A stretch of DNA of 58,642 bases from Desulfobacteraceae bacterium (GCA_021737545.1 JAIPDT010000002.1:1-58642); one strand, 5' to 3'. Numbered from the stretch's first letter, positions 26,168-35,609 are shown. Notes: generated by a model not told the origin, from the letters alone. Numbers and translations are program-made.

Positions 26168-27064
26168 ATGGCGTACGTTACAATGAAAGAGCTGCTTGAG
26201 GCGGGTGTCCATTTCGGTCACCAGACCCGGCGCTGGAATCCCAAGATGAAAAAATACATCTTCGGGGCCAGAAACGGAATCTACATTATTGATCTGCAAC
26301 AGACGGTCCGGATGTTTAAGGTGGCATATGACTTTGTGGCGGACACGGTCGCAGGGGGCAAGAGCGTGCTGTTTGTCGGCACCAAGAAGCAGGCCAGGGA
26401 GGCGGTCTACGAGGAGGCCAACCGCTGCGAGATGTTTTATGTGCAGAACAGGTGGATCGGAGGCATGCTCACCAATTTCGAAACCGTAAAGAAGAGTATA
26501 GAGCGTTTAAACCATCTTAATACCATCGAAAACGACGGCTCCATCAACATGTATCCCAAGAAGGAGAGGGTTTACATGTTAAAGGAACGCACCAAGCTTG
26601 ACAATAATCTCGGGGGCATCCGCTCAATGAAATCGCCTCCGGGCGCACTGTTTGTCGTGGATCCCAAAAAAGAGGCCATAGCTGTGCGCGAAGGCATAAG
26701 GCTTGGTATTCCTGTGGTGGCCATAGTTGATACAAACTGCGACCCCGATACGATCGACTACGTTATTCCCGGCAACGATGATGCCATCCGTTCCATCAGG
26801 CTCATTACCTCCAGGATAGCCGACGCTGCAATTGAAGGCGCAAAGCGCCGTGAGGAAAAGCTGCAGGCCGAGATGGACAAGCAGGCCGAAGAAGCCGCAC
26901 AGCAGGGGGAAGAAACGGTCGAAAGACGCGTGATGTCCGAAGATGAACAGGGGCCGGTAGTAGAGGTTATCCGCAAGGCCTCGTCAGGCAGCCAGGCGGG
27001 TACAACTTCAGAGGGAACACAAGATTCGGAAAACTCAGAAGAATCTGCAAATACAGGAGAATAG
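26168..27064 (+). CDS. rpsB: 30S ribosomal protein S2 with acidic C-terminal extension
   Basis: A 298-residue S2. The core (about 1-228) has the expected [41 protein letters not shown], and [13 protein letters not shown]. After residue 230 a coiled-coil ([18 protein letters not shown]) and a low-complexity acidic Ser/Gly/Glu tail of about 45 residues follow, longer than the E. coli protein (241 residues). Such tails occur in several lineages; their role is unknown. tsf follows after 3 bases. Confidence 0.96.
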   Translation: MAYVTMKELLEAGVHFGHQTRRWNPKMKKYIFGARNGIYIIDLQQTVRMFKVAYDFVADTVAGGKSVLFVGTKKQAREAVYEEANRCEMFYVQNRWIGGMLTNFETVKKSIERLNHLNTIENDGSINMYPKKERVYMLKERTKLDNNLGGIRSMKSPPGALFVVDPKKEAIAVREGIRLGIPVVAIVDTNCDPDTIDYVIPGNDDAIRSIRLITSRIADAAIEGAKRREEKLQAEMDKQAEEAAQQGEETVERRVMSEDEQGPVVEVIRKASSGSQAGTTSEGTQDSENSEESANTGE

Positions 27065-27067
27065 TTT

Positions 27068-27667
27068 ATGTCAACGATAACTGCAGATATGGTCAAACAA
27101 CTCCGGGACAGATCCGGTGCCGGGATAATGGACTGCAAAGAGGCTCTTAGCGAGTGTGAAGGCGATATGGAGAAAGCGGCCGACTATCTGCGTAAAAAGG
27201 GGCTTGCGACCGCCAAAAAACGGGCGGGCAAGGTGGCCGCCGACGGCGTGATTCAGTCCTACGTGCACATGGGCGGGAAAATCGGTGTGCTTGTGGAGGT
27301 AAACTGCGAGACAGATTTTGTTGCAAAAACCGACGAGTTCAAGGAGTTTGCCAAAAATATCGCCATGCATATCGCGGCCTCAAGCCCGCTCGGCGTGGTC
27401 CCCGAAGACATCCCGGCCGAGGCGGTGGAGCGTGAAAAGGAGATCTACCGTCAACAGGCCCTTGAAATGGGAAAGCCGGAGGATGTGGCTGAAAAAATCG
27501 TCGAAGGAAAAATGAATAAGTTCTACAAGGAATCATGCCTGATGAACCAACTCTACATCAGGGATACAAATCTTACAATTTCCGATGTCTTAAACGAGAT
27601 GATAGCAAAAACAGGCGAGAAGATAACCATCAACCGTTTTTCCCGTTTCCAGATCGGAGAGAGCTGA
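27068..27667 (+). CDS. tsf: Elongation factor Ts (short form)
   Basis: A 199-residue EF-Ts, the guanine nucleotide exchange factor of EF-Tu. It has an N-terminal UBA-like helix set ([23 protein letters not shown]), the TDF motif in [15 protein letters not shown] that displaces Mg2+ from EF-Tu, and one dimerisation subdomain. It lacks the second C-terminal subdomain of the 283-residue E. coli form; such short forms are normal in many Gram-negatives and Thermus. Confidence 0.96.
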   Translation: MSTITADMVKQLRDRSGAGIMDCKEALSECEGDMEKAADYLRKKGLATAKKRAGKVAADGVIQSYVHMGGKIGVLVEVNCETDFVAKTDEFKEFAKNIAMHIAASSPLGVVPEDIPAEAVEREKEIYRQQALEMGKPEDVAEKIVEGKMNKFYKESCLMNQLYIRDTNLTISDVLNEMIAKTGEKITINRFSRFQIGES

Positions 27668-27671
27668 AATT

Positions 27672-28397
27672 TTGAGCCGGCCCACATTCAACCGCGTGCT
27701 TCTGAAATTGAGCGGCGAAGCCCTCATGGGAGATGAGCAATACGGCATCAGCCCCGATACTTTGCGTTACGTTGCAGATGAGGTAAGATCTGTAGCCGAA
27801 CTCGGTGTGCAGACAGCTTTGGTTGTGGGCGGCGGCAATATATTCCGTGGAGTTGCCGGAAGTTCCAGTGGTATGGATAGAGCATCTGCGGATTACCTTG
27901 GTATGCTGGCAACCGTGATGAACAGCCTGGCCCTCCAGGACGCACTGGAAAAGCTGGATATTCCTACGCGTGTGCTTTCGGCCATTTCCATGCACCAGAT
28001 GGCGGAACCTTATATCCGGCGACGCGCAATTCGCCACCTGGAAAAGGGCAGAGTTGTCATATTTGCAGCAGGCACCGGAAATCCGTATTTTACCACGGAT
28101 ACGGCCGCGGTGCTAAGAGCCGCGGAGATCCATGCCGAGGTATTGCTCAAGGGCACCAAGGTTGAAGGGGTTTATGACATGGATCCGGTGCAGAACAAAA
28201 CCGCCTTATTTATTGACAGCATAGATTATATGTCGGTTTTGGAAAAGCGTCTCCATGTCATGGATTCCACGGCCATCTCCTTGGCCATGGACAACCGCCT
28301 GATGCTTGTGGTATTTAATTTAAAGCAGAAAGGCAATGCACGCGGAGTGGTATGCGGAGAGAACATCGGAACCCGTATTTACGAGATCAATCAATAG
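27672..28397 (+). CDS. pyrH: UMP kinase
   Basis: A 241-residue hexameric amino-acid-kinase-fold enzyme (UMP + ATP to UDP + ADP). It shows [37 protein letters not shown], and the [10 protein letters not shown] nucleotide segment. The start codon is TTG, four bases after tsf, with GGAGAG upstream. It belongs to the conserved rpsB-tsf-pyrH-frr order. Confidence 0.96.
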   Translation: MSRPTFNRVLLKLSGEALMGDEQYGISPDTLRYVADEVRSVAELGVQTALVVGGGNIFRGVAGSSSGMDRASADYLGMLATVMNSLALQDALEKLDIPTRVLSAISMHQMAEPYIRRRAIRHLEKGRVVIFAAGTGNPYFTTDTAAVLRAAEIHAEVLLKGTKVEGVYDMDPVQNKTALFIDSIDYMSVLEKRLHVMDSTAISLAMDNRLMLVVFNLKQKGNARGVVCGENIGTRIYEINQ

Positions 28398-28446
28398 CAG
28401 TGCATTGCTCCGAGGCGGGTACAGGTTATAAATATGAGCCCACTTA

Positions 28447-28474
28447 AACCTTGAACCTTTAAACTTGAACCTTA
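28447..28474. repeat. Heptanucleotide tandem repeat (AACCTTG-like, 4 units)
   Basis: Units AACCTTG, AACCTTT, AAACTTG, AACCTTA in the pyrH-frr spacer, just before the frr ribosome-binding site. Same family as 23773-23800. Confidence 0.8.
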
Positions 28475-28487
28475 AAGGTGAGCGGCC

Positions 28488-29045
28488 ATGATAGATTCGA
28501 TTATCAGCGAAGGCGGAGAAAAGATGGAGAAATCGGTTGGAGCATTGAAAAAGGAGCTCCAAAAGATCCGCACCGGGCGGGCCTCGTTGAGTATTCTCGA
28601 CGATGTTATGGTGGATTATTACGGAACACCAACGCCATTGAACCAGCTCGCATCGCTTTCGGTTCCTGAAAGCCGCCTGATCACTATCCAGCCCTGGGAT
28701 CCATCCGCGGTAAAGGAGATAGAAAAGGCGATCATGAAATCAAATCTTGGACTGACGCCTTCGAGCGACGGAAAAATTATCAGGATAACCATTCCGCCAC
28801 TTACAGAGGACCGGAGAAAGGAAATCGTTAAGCAGGTCAACAAGATCTGCGAGGATTATCGGATCGCTGTTCGCAATATACGCAGAGAAGCAAACGATTC
28901 GCTAAAGTCCCTCAAAAAGGATGGAGACGCCTCAGAAGACGATGTGAACAAGGCCTTTGACGAGATCCAGAAGCTGACGGACAATCATGTAAAGCAGATC
29001 GACGATCTGTACAAGGATAAGGAAAAGGAGATCCTTGAAGTCTGA
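28488..29045 (+). CDS. frr: Ribosome recycling factor
   Basis: A 185-residue tRNA-mimicking protein that splits post-termination ribosomes with EF-G. It has the family sequence RTGRASLSILD, VDYYGTPTPLNQLAS, PWDPSAVKEIEKAI, and EDRRKEIVKQ with the C-terminal IDDLYKDKEKEILEV. It overlaps uppS by 11 bases. Confidence 0.96.
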   Translation: MIDSIISEGGEKMEKSVGALKKELQKIRTGRASLSILDDVMVDYYGTPTPLNQLASLSVPESRLITIQPWDPSAVKEIEKAIMKSNLGLTPSSDGKIIRITIPPLTEDRRKEIVKQVNKICEDYRIAVRNIRREANDSLKSLKKDGDASEDDVNKAFDEIQKLTDNHVKQIDDLYKDKEKEILEV

Positions 29046-29778
29046 GGCTGCCGAAAATGCAGGCCTGAATCCTTCCAAACTCCCCTCCCACGTTGCCGTG
29101 ATAATGGACGGAAACGGCAGGTGGGCGAAAAAGCGCGTGTTAAACCGGGTCAAGGGACATGAGCGCGGGGCGGACACGGTACGCATGGTAGTGCGTGCCA
29201 GCAGGGAAATCGGCATCCGGTATCTCACCTTGTATGCCTTTTCAACAGAGAACTGGCAGCGGCCGGAAACAGAGATTTCGGCCCTTATGACTCTGCTGAA
29301 GCGTTTTCTCACATCCGAGACCCGCGAGTTGGCTGAAAACAATATCCGGTTAAATATTATCGGTGAAATAGAACGGCTACCTGAAGATGTGCAGCAGGTA
29401 TTGGAGCAAACTGCAGAAGCCACCCGCGAAAACGATGGGATGTGTTTAACCCTTGCATTGAGCTACGGGGGGCGGGCCGAGATCGCTATGGCGGCGCGGG
29501 CCATGGCCGAGGCAGTAAAGGATGGCCGGATCGCCCCTGAGGACGTCGGCCAGGAAAATTTTGCCAAATATATGTATACCTCCGGGATGCCCGATCCCGA
29601 GCTGCTCATACGGACCAGCGGGGAATTCCGCGTCAGCAATTTTTTGTTGTGGCAGATCGCCTACGCTGAGATCTTTGTTACCCCCACTTTGTGGCCGGAT
29701 TTCACGCGCGAGGAATATTACAATATCCTGAAAAATTTCCAGGAACGCGAACGCCGCTTTGGCAGGGTTCCGTCCTGA
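29035..29778 (+). CDS. uppS: Isoprenyl (undecaprenyl) diphosphate synthase
   Basis: A 247-residue cis-prenyltransferase that makes the C55 lipid carrier for peptidoglycan and O-antigen. It shows the IMDGNGRWA catalytic loop, GHERGADTVR, TLYAFSTENWQRP, and RTSGEFRVSNFLLWQIAYAE. The start is TTG, preceded by GGAG at ideal spacing inside the frr 3' end, indicating translational coupling. Confidence 0.95.
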   Translation: MKSEAAENAGLNPSKLPSHVAVIMDGNGRWAKKRVLNRVKGHERGADTVRMVVRASREIGIRYLTLYAFSTENWQRPETEISALMTLLKRFLTSETRELAENNIRLNIIGEIERLPEDVQQVLEQTAEATRENDGMCLTLALSYGGRAEIAMAARAMAEAVKDGRIAPEDVGQENFAKYMYTSGMPDPELLIRTSGEFRVSNFLLWQIAYAEIFVTPTLWPDFTREEYYNILKNFQERERRFGRVPS

Positions 29779-29842
29779 GACCGGCCCCATGTCTTCTGCA
29801 TGCCGGTTTTAAGGATCGTGAACCTTTATCAGGGAATGTGCC

Positions 29843-30652
29843 ATGCATCTGAAAAGATGGATCACAGCAATTGTTGCAGTACCTGTACTGGCGACCCTGA
29901 TCTACAAGGGTCCCCCGGTGGGGTTTGCCTGCCTGATAGCCGTAATCGCAGTGCTTGCAATATCGGAATACTTTTTTATCGTCTCGGACGGAGATAAAAT
30001 ACGGATTCTGAAACCGATTCCTTTGATAGGCACCGCGGCGGGACTGGGAATGATAGCAGCCGCCCTGCATGCTTTTTTTGAGGCAATGATCCTTCTTATG
30101 TTTTCTGGTTTTCTGCTCGGAGCCCTTTTTTCCATGCCGGTATACCGCTCCGTCCCTAATATCATGGAAACAGTAACCAGACAGGCCCAGGGGCTTGTTT
30201 ACGTTTTTCTTCCTCTTGCCATGCTGGTGCTTATACGCGCCCGGCCCGATGGTGTGACATGGATTTTCTTTATCGTAATTATAGTGTTTATCGGGGATGC
30301 AGGGGCCTTTTATGCCGGCACTTACCTGGGCAAACACAAGCTCGCCCCTGCTATCAGTCCGAGCAAATCCGTGGAAGGGTCCCTCGGGGGTCTGACGGCC
30401 AATATTCTGGGTGCCATTGTGTTTAAAACTCTTCTGCTTCCTGGATTGTCCACTGCATTTACGGTGGTGTTTGCCGTGGCTTTGGGCATCGCGGGTCAAA
30501 TCGGAGACCTGTTTGAATCCGAGCTCAAGCGAAGGGCCGGGATCAAGGACTCGGGAGACATCCTACCCGGCCACGGAGGGATGCTGGACCGCATAGACGC
30601 ACTCCTTTTTGCTGTGCCGGTGGCTTATGGGTTTAAACTGTTTATCTTTTGA
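29843..30652 (+). CDS. cdsA: Phosphatidate cytidylyltransferase
   Basis: A 269-residue polytopic membrane enzyme (about 7-8 helices) that makes CDP-diacylglycerol from phosphatidate and CTP. The signature GDLFESELKRRAGIKDSG then LPGHGGMLDRIDAL near the C-terminus is diagnostic. It ends the plus-strand run; its TGA stop overlaps the first two bases of the palindromic repeat. Confidence 0.95.
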   Translation: MHLKRWITAIVAVPVLATLIYKGPPVGFACLIAVIAVLAISEYFFIVSDGDKIRILKPIPLIGTAAGLGMIAAALHAFFEAMILLMFSGFLLGALFSMPVYRSVPNIMETVTRQAQGLVYVFLPLAMLVLIRARPDGVTWIFFIVIIVFIGDAGAFYAGTYLGKHKLAPAISPSKSVEGSLGGLTANILGAIVFKTLLLPGLSTAFTVVFAVALGIAGQIGDLFESELKRRAGIKDSGDILPGHGGMLDRIDALLFAVPVAYGFKLFIF

Positions 30653-30804
30653 TGGCAAAGTAAAAAGTCCAATATCTGCGTTGCGCTGCATATCTTCGGA
30701 ATTTCACGTACGATTAAGTACGCTGCATTCCTCGATATTTGCGCGCCTTGATCTTGAATTTTTTACTTTGCCATCTAAAAATTGACTTTTTACGAAACTG
30801 TCAA
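30651..30804. repeat. ERIC-like dispersed palindromic repeat, copy 2 (complete left arm)
   Basis: The right 137 bases match 1-137 with two differences. The left arm GATGGCAAAGTAAAAAG (30651-30667) is the near-exact inverse of TTTTTACTTTGCCATC (about 30761-30776). The intervening arms pair imperfectly toward the CGTAC-GATTAA-GTACG centre, giving a hairpin of about 126 bases plus a right extension. It fills the whole gap between convergent cdsA and arfB: the left edge overlaps the cdsA stop, and the right edge contains the arfB stop. It could act as a bidirectional terminator. Confidence 0.88.
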
Positions 30805-31226
30805 TTTTCTTCGGGCTCGACTTTTGAGCGCCAATGTTTTTTGCGGCTTTGATGCTTTTTTTCTTCCAGGCGGCGTTTTTTGGCGTTTCTCGGGATTCGG
30901 GTGCTTTTACGTTCGGGCGTTTCTTCAAGTGCGTATGCGATGAGTTGTGCAAATCTTCCCACCGTCTGTTCACGGTTGTCTGCCTGGCTGCGGTGCCGCC
31001 TTGCAGATATCCGGAGCTGGCCGTTTTTGTTGATACGCGTAGCGAGGTTTTCCGAAATGCGTTTTTTCTGATCCTCGGTCAAGCTCGGTGAATTTCTGAC
31101 ATCAAACCAGAGAGTAACCCGGGTGCTGGTTTTGTTCACATGCTGTCCGCCCGGCCCGCCTGCTCCTGTTGCGGTAAACCAGAGTTCATTTTCCGGTATT
31201 TCCACACCGTCTTTGATATGTATCAT
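30801..31226 (-). CDS. arfB: Ribosome rescue hydrolase ArfB (YaeJ/ICT1 family)
   Basis: A 141-residue codon-independent peptidyl-tRNA hydrolase. It has the RF-like catalytic core TGAGGPGGQHVNKTSTRVTLW with GGQ, LTEDQKKRI, ARRHRSQADNR, and a basic C-terminal tail (RKSTRIPRNAKKRRLEEKKHQ) that enters the empty mRNA channel of stalled ribosomes. The open frame reaches 31289, but the ATG at 31226 matches family starts and follows AAAAGGG. The stop codon is inside the dispersed repeat. Confidence 0.92.
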   Translation of the reverse strand: MIHIKDGVEIPENELWFTATGAGGPGGQHVNKTSTRVTLWFDVRNSPSLTEDQKKRISENLATRINKNGQLRISARRHRSQADNREQTVGRFAQLIAYALEETPERKSTRIPRNAKKRRLEEKKHQSRKKHWRSKVEPEEN

Positions 31227-31257
31227 TGTTTGGCCCTTTTCCCGCAGATTCAACCGG

Positions 31258-32568
31258 TCAACGCATAAGGTCCGGTAAAAATGTGACAATGGCGGGGAAA
31301 AGGATTATCAATATAATAGCGATAATGTCACAGAGTATAAACGGGATGGTTGCCCGATAGATTGCCGTCAAGGTTATGTGCTTGGGAGTGACGCCTTTCA
31401 TAATAAAGCAGATCATACCAAAAGGGGGGGTGGTCAGTGCCACCTCTATATTGATTAGCATAAGGATTCCGAACCAAACATCGTTAAATCCCAGGGCGCG
31501 AATCACCGGCATATAAATTGGCAGAGTGATCATCATTATCGCGATCTGTTCCATGAAAGTCCCCAGGACCAAGGTGGTCAGCATCATTCCTATCAGGATT
31601 AGCATCGGGGAGATTTCCGCTCTGGTGATAAACTGGGTAAGTTCCCTGCTGACACCGCTAAAAGACAGAATCTGGCTAAAAGCCATTGAACCGGCAATAA
31701 TCATGAATATCATTGTGGTAATCTTGACAGCGCTCAGGGACGAATCACTCATTGTTTTCAGATTCAGTTTGCCGTAAGCCGCGCATAAAATTAAGGAGGT
31801 CATTGCACCCAGGGCGGCGGCTTCTGTGGGTGTGGCAACGCCGAAAAATATGCTGCCCAGCACGGCAACAATAATAAAAATCAAGGGTAATGCATATTTT
31901 AATGTGGATTTTAACCTTTCTGCCACCGGCGGTTTATCCAGGCTGTAGCTTGGCGCCATGGAAGGTTGGAAGTAGCACCTGCCGATTATGTATGATACAT
32001 AGAGTCCGGCAATCAGGAGTCCGGGTAAAATTCCGCCTATCAAAAGTTCTCCGATGGAAATTTTTCCCAGGCTGCCCAGAATAACCGCCAAATTGCTGGG
32101 CGGAATAATCATCGCCAATCCGCCAACCCCCATAATGGGTCCCACCGTCATGGGTATGCTGTAGCCCCTTCTTTCCATATCCGGGATCATCAGGGTGCCC
32201 AAAGTTCCTGAAGTGGCCAGTGTTGAACCGGAAAGAGTGGCGAAAGCCGTTCCGGCTCCCAATGTCAGCACGCTTAATCTGCCCGGCATACGTCCCAGCC
32301 AGTTGTCCATAACATCAATGACTTTTTGTGCCATTCCAGAGTAGAACATGATCGTGCCCATAAAAATAAAAAGGGGCACCGGGGCAATCTGGAATTTGGT
32401 CAGCGAGCTGAACATACTTACAATAAGTTGCTCTATGCCGGCACCTCCCATAAAATACATTACACCAAGGAGGTTAAACAGCAAAAAAGCAAAAGCTACA
32501 GGAATGCCGCTTAAAAATATTACTATGAGTACCGCAAGTATTACTGCAAGAGTGATGCCCCAAACCAT
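31258..32568 (-). CDS. dctM: TRAP transporter large permease (DctM)
   Basis: A 436-residue membrane protein with about 12 helices, of the DctM subunit family (FLSGIPVAFAFLLFNLLGV near the start, GTAFATLSGSTLATSGTLG, and the IPPSNLAVILG and TPTEAAALGAM repeats). It forms the Na+-driven channel part of a tripartite ATP-independent transporter with DctQ and DctP. GGAGG lies seven bases before the ATG. Substrate cannot be read directly. Confidence 0.93.
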   Translation of the reverse strand: MVWGITLAVILAVLIVIFLSGIPVAFAFLLFNLLGVMYFMGGAGIEQLIVSMFSSLTKFQIAPVPLFIFMGTIMFYSGMAQKVIDVMDNWLGRMPGRLSVLTLGAGTAFATLSGSTLATSGTLGTLMIPDMERRGYSIPMTVGPIMGVGGLAMIIPPSNLAVILGSLGKISIGELLIGGILPGLLIAGLYVSYIIGRCYFQPSMAPSYSLDKPPVAERLKSTLKYALPLIFIIVAVLGSIFFGVATPTEAAALGAMTSLILCAAYGKLNLKTMSDSSLSAVKITTMIFMIIAGSMAFSQILSFSGVSRELTQFITRAEISPMLILIGMMLTTLVLGTFMEQIAIMMITLPIYMPVIRALGFNDVWFGILMLINIEVALTTPPFGMICFIMKGVTPKHITLTAIYRATIPFILCDIIAIILIILFPAIVTFLPDLMR

Positions 32569-32608
32569 TAACGAACCTCCTCGCGATCCGGAAAACCCAA
32601 TGCTTTAT

Positions 32609-33115
32609 TTACTTTGTTTTTAGGAAATAATAGTAAGCTGTTTTCAGTGATTGAACCGTTAAAAAGAAAAAACCGATCGGAATAATTATAACAACTGCAA
32701 ATTGTGGGATTGTGTAGTACTTGGTAAGAGTAATATTGTTTTGATAAAGGTATAAAGTATAATTGGCGCCGGCGTAGGTAAATACTATGCATGTTCCCGC
32801 CACGATAAGGGATGTAAAAATATTGGCCCATGTCTGGACCCTTTCTCCAAAAGCGTTTAGCAGAAGGTCTAATTTTACATGTCCGTCTTCTTTTAAAACC
32901 CATGCTGTGGCAAGAAATGTAATGAACAGCAACGAATATTCAGTCCCCCCGAAAACCCATTTGAAAGTGTAATTGATTGTATACCTGAGAATTACATCAA
33001 GAGATATAAATATTGTTATGCAAAAAAGCATAATCGCCGCCAGATAGGGTAGAAACCGAACAACTGCATCGAAAATGGTATTAATCGCAGAGATGAGTTT
33101 TATAAATTTTTTCAA
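32609..33115 (-). CDS. dctQ: TRAP transporter small permease (DctQ)
   Basis: A 168-residue protein with four predicted helices and the DctQ pattern: DVILRYTINYTFKWVFGGTE and LKEDGHVKLDLL. The frame extends upstream to 33241, but no family member has that lead. A TTG at 33115 with GAGGT seven bases before it yields the expected size. Confidence 0.87.
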   Translation of the reverse strand: MKKFIKLISAINTIFDAVVRFLPYLAAIMLFCITIFISLDVILRYTINYTFKWVFGGTEYSLLFITFLATAWVLKEDGHVKLDLLLNAFGERVQTWANIFTSLIVAGTCIVFTYAGANYTLYLYQNNITLTKYYTIPQFAVVIIIPIGFFFLTVQSLKTAYYYFLKTK

Positions 33116-33217
33116 CGGTTTTACCTCTTTTATTATCGTATTGAAAAAATTGTTATAATTTAATTTTCCCCTGCTTTTGATGCCGCCGCAAATCAGCAGA
33201 AGTAAATCTGACAGCAG

Positions 33218-33250
33218 ATACGGGGAGCAGTGCCAGACCACTCCCCGTAT
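33218..33250. promoter_or_regulatory. Intercistronic hairpin between dctP and dctQ
   Basis: Perfect 10-base arms ATACGGGGAG/CTCCCCGTAT around a 13-base loop, 24 bases after the dctP stop. On the dct strand no T-run follows, so it more likely protects dctP mRNA from 3' exonucleases, raising binding-protein output, than terminates. Confidence 0.6.
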
Positions 33251-33274
33251 TTTGCCGGCAGGATTGTAATTATA

Positions 33275-34267
33275 TTATTTTGTCAGCAAGGGGCGAAGCT
33301 CTTTGGCCGCAGGTGCATTTTTCAATACTTCTTTCCATCCGGCTTCATAGGCTATATCCAGAAGGCGCTTTTCTTTTTCCGGGGATAGTTCGTATATTTC
33401 AACACCTGCTTCCTTCAGCATCTCTCTGTCCTTTTCCACATATTCCGGGTAGATTTCGGTAGATTCTCTTTCCATTTCCTTGGCTATTGCCGTGAGAACA
33501 TCGCGCTGTTCCTGGGCAAGGCTGTTCCATTTGTCAAGGTTGATAAAAATGCCTGTAGGTGCGCAGTAGAAAGCCGGTCCCCATACATATTTGGTGACTT
33601 CTTCCAGTTTGTGGTCTGGAGTACCCAGGGTCGGGAATCCATAGCCGTCTATTACCCCGCGCTCCAGGGCGGTATAGACCTCGCTCATTTCCGTTCTTAC
33701 AATGGAGCCGCCCAATTCCTTGATTATGGGATCGTAAATCGGTGTTGAGCGAAGTTTCAATCCATCAAAATTAATTTCGTCAAGCTCAACATTCATGTAA
33801 AAATTAAAATAGGGCTGGAGCCCCAGTCTGAATAAATAATGGAGACCCGCTTTATGATGAAACTTATTAATAACCTTGTTGGCGCCATTTTCCCGCTCTT
33901 CCATAGGAGTTAGCCGGGAAAGTTTAAGTGCGTCCCCGGCCGGTACCGCACCTTTATGATAGGCTGTGGTTGAGTACATTACGTCTACTATTCCCTTGCG
34001 AACCGCTTCCGAGCCGTCAAATGCGGAGAACACCTCAGGACCACCGAGATACTTGATGCTGAGGTTCACGTCTTTTCCCTGTTCATTGACCTTGTCAATA
34101 AACATGTGCATAAATGGGTCGGTGGAAAATGTATCAGGTATCCAGGCAGACCAGATGGTAAGTTCGACCGGTTTTATGTCTGCCTTCTGCTGCGCTTGTA
34201 CTGAACCATTCAATACAAAAGCACATACCAGCATCACCATAGTTGCCATCAACATAATTTTTTTCAT
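33275..34267 (-). CDS. dctP: TRAP transporter solute-binding protein (DctP family)
   Basis: A 330-residue periplasmic protein. A signal peptide (residues 1-25, ending SVQA-QQ) is clear. The DctP family core includes LKLRSTPIYDPIIKELGGS with the conserved carboxylate-binding Arg, EVYTALERGVIDGYGF, and a C-terminal helical part. Substrates of relatives are mostly carboxylates; the context gives no further hint. First gene of the operon, with GGAGG before the ATG. Confidence 0.92.
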   Translation of the reverse strand: MKKIMLMATMVMLVCAFVLNGSVQAQQKADIKPVELTIWSAWIPDTFSTDPFMHMFIDKVNEQGKDVNLSIKYLGGPEVFSAFDGSEAVRKGIVDVMYSTTAYHKGAVPAGDALKLSRLTPMEERENGANKVINKFHHKAGLHYLFRLGLQPYFNFYMNVELDEINFDGLKLRSTPIYDPIIKELGGSIVRTEMSEVYTALERGVIDGYGFPTLGTPDHKLEEVTKYVWGPAFYCAPTGIFINLDKWNSLAQEQRDVLTAIAKEMERESTEIYPEYVEKDREMLKEAGVEIYELSPEKEKRLLDIAYEAGWKEVLKNAPAAKELRPLLTK

Positions 34268-34736
34268 GGTACGCCTCCTCCTTTTGTAGTTTTCTATTTT
34301 TTTATTGAGATCTCAAACTGCAGGCTATGGTGCGGTTTGAGTTTTGCCGAGCAGTATCAGCAGCGGGGGAAACGATACCGTTTTATAAATGATCGGCTAC
34401 CACTAAACTCCTTTTGGACTGTGCAGCTTCCCGCCTTAAATTTAATTATAATGTTTTCCCGGTCTCCGCGCAAAGCGACAACGTCAAATTCCACTTTAAT
34501 AAAAGTTACTGAAATACTGTACCCTATTTTTTTAAATAAAATCAAGTTTAACTTTGGTGCCATTAAGTTAATACCCTTTACGGAATTGCTTTTTTTGTCT
34601 GAAAAGAGTGGATGCAAAAGGCAAAACAATGGTATGGTGCCCGGAGATTTCAGGGGAGAAGTTGTATTTTGTAACACCTCGTAAAAATTGTTTAAATGTC
34701 TGTTAAACAGGAACTTATTGGATTAAAACGTGGATT
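34268..34736. other. Intergenic region between dctP and rsmA with two inverted repeats
   Basis: 469 bases between divergent genes, AT-rich, without a supportable gene (short frames on both strands have no ribosome-binding sites or family resemblance). An inverted repeat CTCAAAC/GTTTGAG with a 16-base spacer lies at 34312-34341, about 45 bases upstream of dctP. A second, TGTTTAA/TTAAACA, lies at 34689-34709 upstream of rsmA. Both are candidate operators. Confidence 0.4.
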
Positions 34737-35576
34737 ATGACCGCACCGCACCGTTTGCTGGCAAACCGCCGGCTTTTGCCCAAAAAACAGATGGGCCAGA
34801 ATTTTCTGGCAGATCCGTCAACAGCGGAGATGATAGTGCGCCGGGCGGCGCTCTCGGATGCTACGGTTGTTGAAATCGGCGCCGGTGTCGGTGCGTTGAC
34901 CGTATCTGCAGCTTCTGCTGCAAAACGGGTGTATGCGGTGGAAAAGGACAGGGATCTGATAGGCATACTGGAGTCTGTGCTGGCAGAAGGCGGTTTTGAA
35001 AACGTAGAAGTAATCAACAAAAACATTTTCGATGTGGACCTGGAAGAGATTTATGTAAAGGAAGATGCCCGCCTTGTGGTTATCGGCAATCTGGCCTACA
35101 ATATATCATCCCGGGTGATCGTCTCTCTGATTTTTAAGAGACAAATTGTCGAGCGTGCAGTGCTGATGCTTCAGGCGGAAATGGCCCGGCGCCTTTATGC
35201 AGATCCCTGTTCAAAAGATTACGGCAGGCTTTCGGTGATGACCCGCTACTGTGCAGAGGTTTCCCGAATTGCCCGGGTGAAGGCAAATCAGTTTTACCCA
35301 AGGCCGAAGGTGGATTCAGAGGTCATAGAAATCAGGTTTCAGTCGCCTGCGGAAAAGGCTGAAGATGAAAATCTCCTTTCCGCCGTAGTAAAGGCTGCAT
35401 TCGGGAAACGGCGAAAAACTCTCAGAAATGCTCTTGTCAGCGAAGAACTGGGAATAAAGGGGCAAGAGGTAGAGGCCGCATTGGGGCGGGCAGGCATTGA
35501 CGGATCAAGGCGCGCCGAGACCCTTTCGGTGTCAGAATTCGTAGCCCTGACAAATTGCATTGCCTGTGCAGAATAG
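34737..35576 (+). CDS. rsmA: 16S rRNA dimethyladenosine transferase
   Basis: A 279-residue SAM-dependent enzyme (KsgA) that dimethylates two adjacent adenines near the 16S 3' end. It has KKQMGQNFL (QNFL at 21-24), EIGAGVGALT (46-55), AVEKD, and the catalytic NLAY (118-121, usually NLPY). The C-terminal domain includes FYPRPKVDSEVI and KRRKTLRN. It stands alone. Confidence 0.95.
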   Translation: MTAPHRLLANRRLLPKKQMGQNFLADPSTAEMIVRRAALSDATVVEIGAGVGALTVSAASAAKRVYAVEKDRDLIGILESVLAEGGFENVEVINKNIFDVDLEEIYVKEDARLVVIGNLAYNISSRVIVSLIFKRQIVERAVLMLQAEMARRLYADPCSKDYGRLSVMTRYCAEVSRIARVKANQFYPRPKVDSEVIEIRFQSPAEKAEDENLLSAVVKAAFGKRRKTLRNALVSEELGIKGQEVEAALGRAGIDGSRRAETLSVSEFVALTNCIACAE

Positions 35577-35609
35577 ATTCCATTGACCTTGCCTACACCA
35601 AGTTTTCTC

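Noticed and set aside
32348-32623. Plus-strand ORFs inside the TRAP genes
   Set aside because: They are antisense shadows of dctM and dctQ with no ribosome-binding site.
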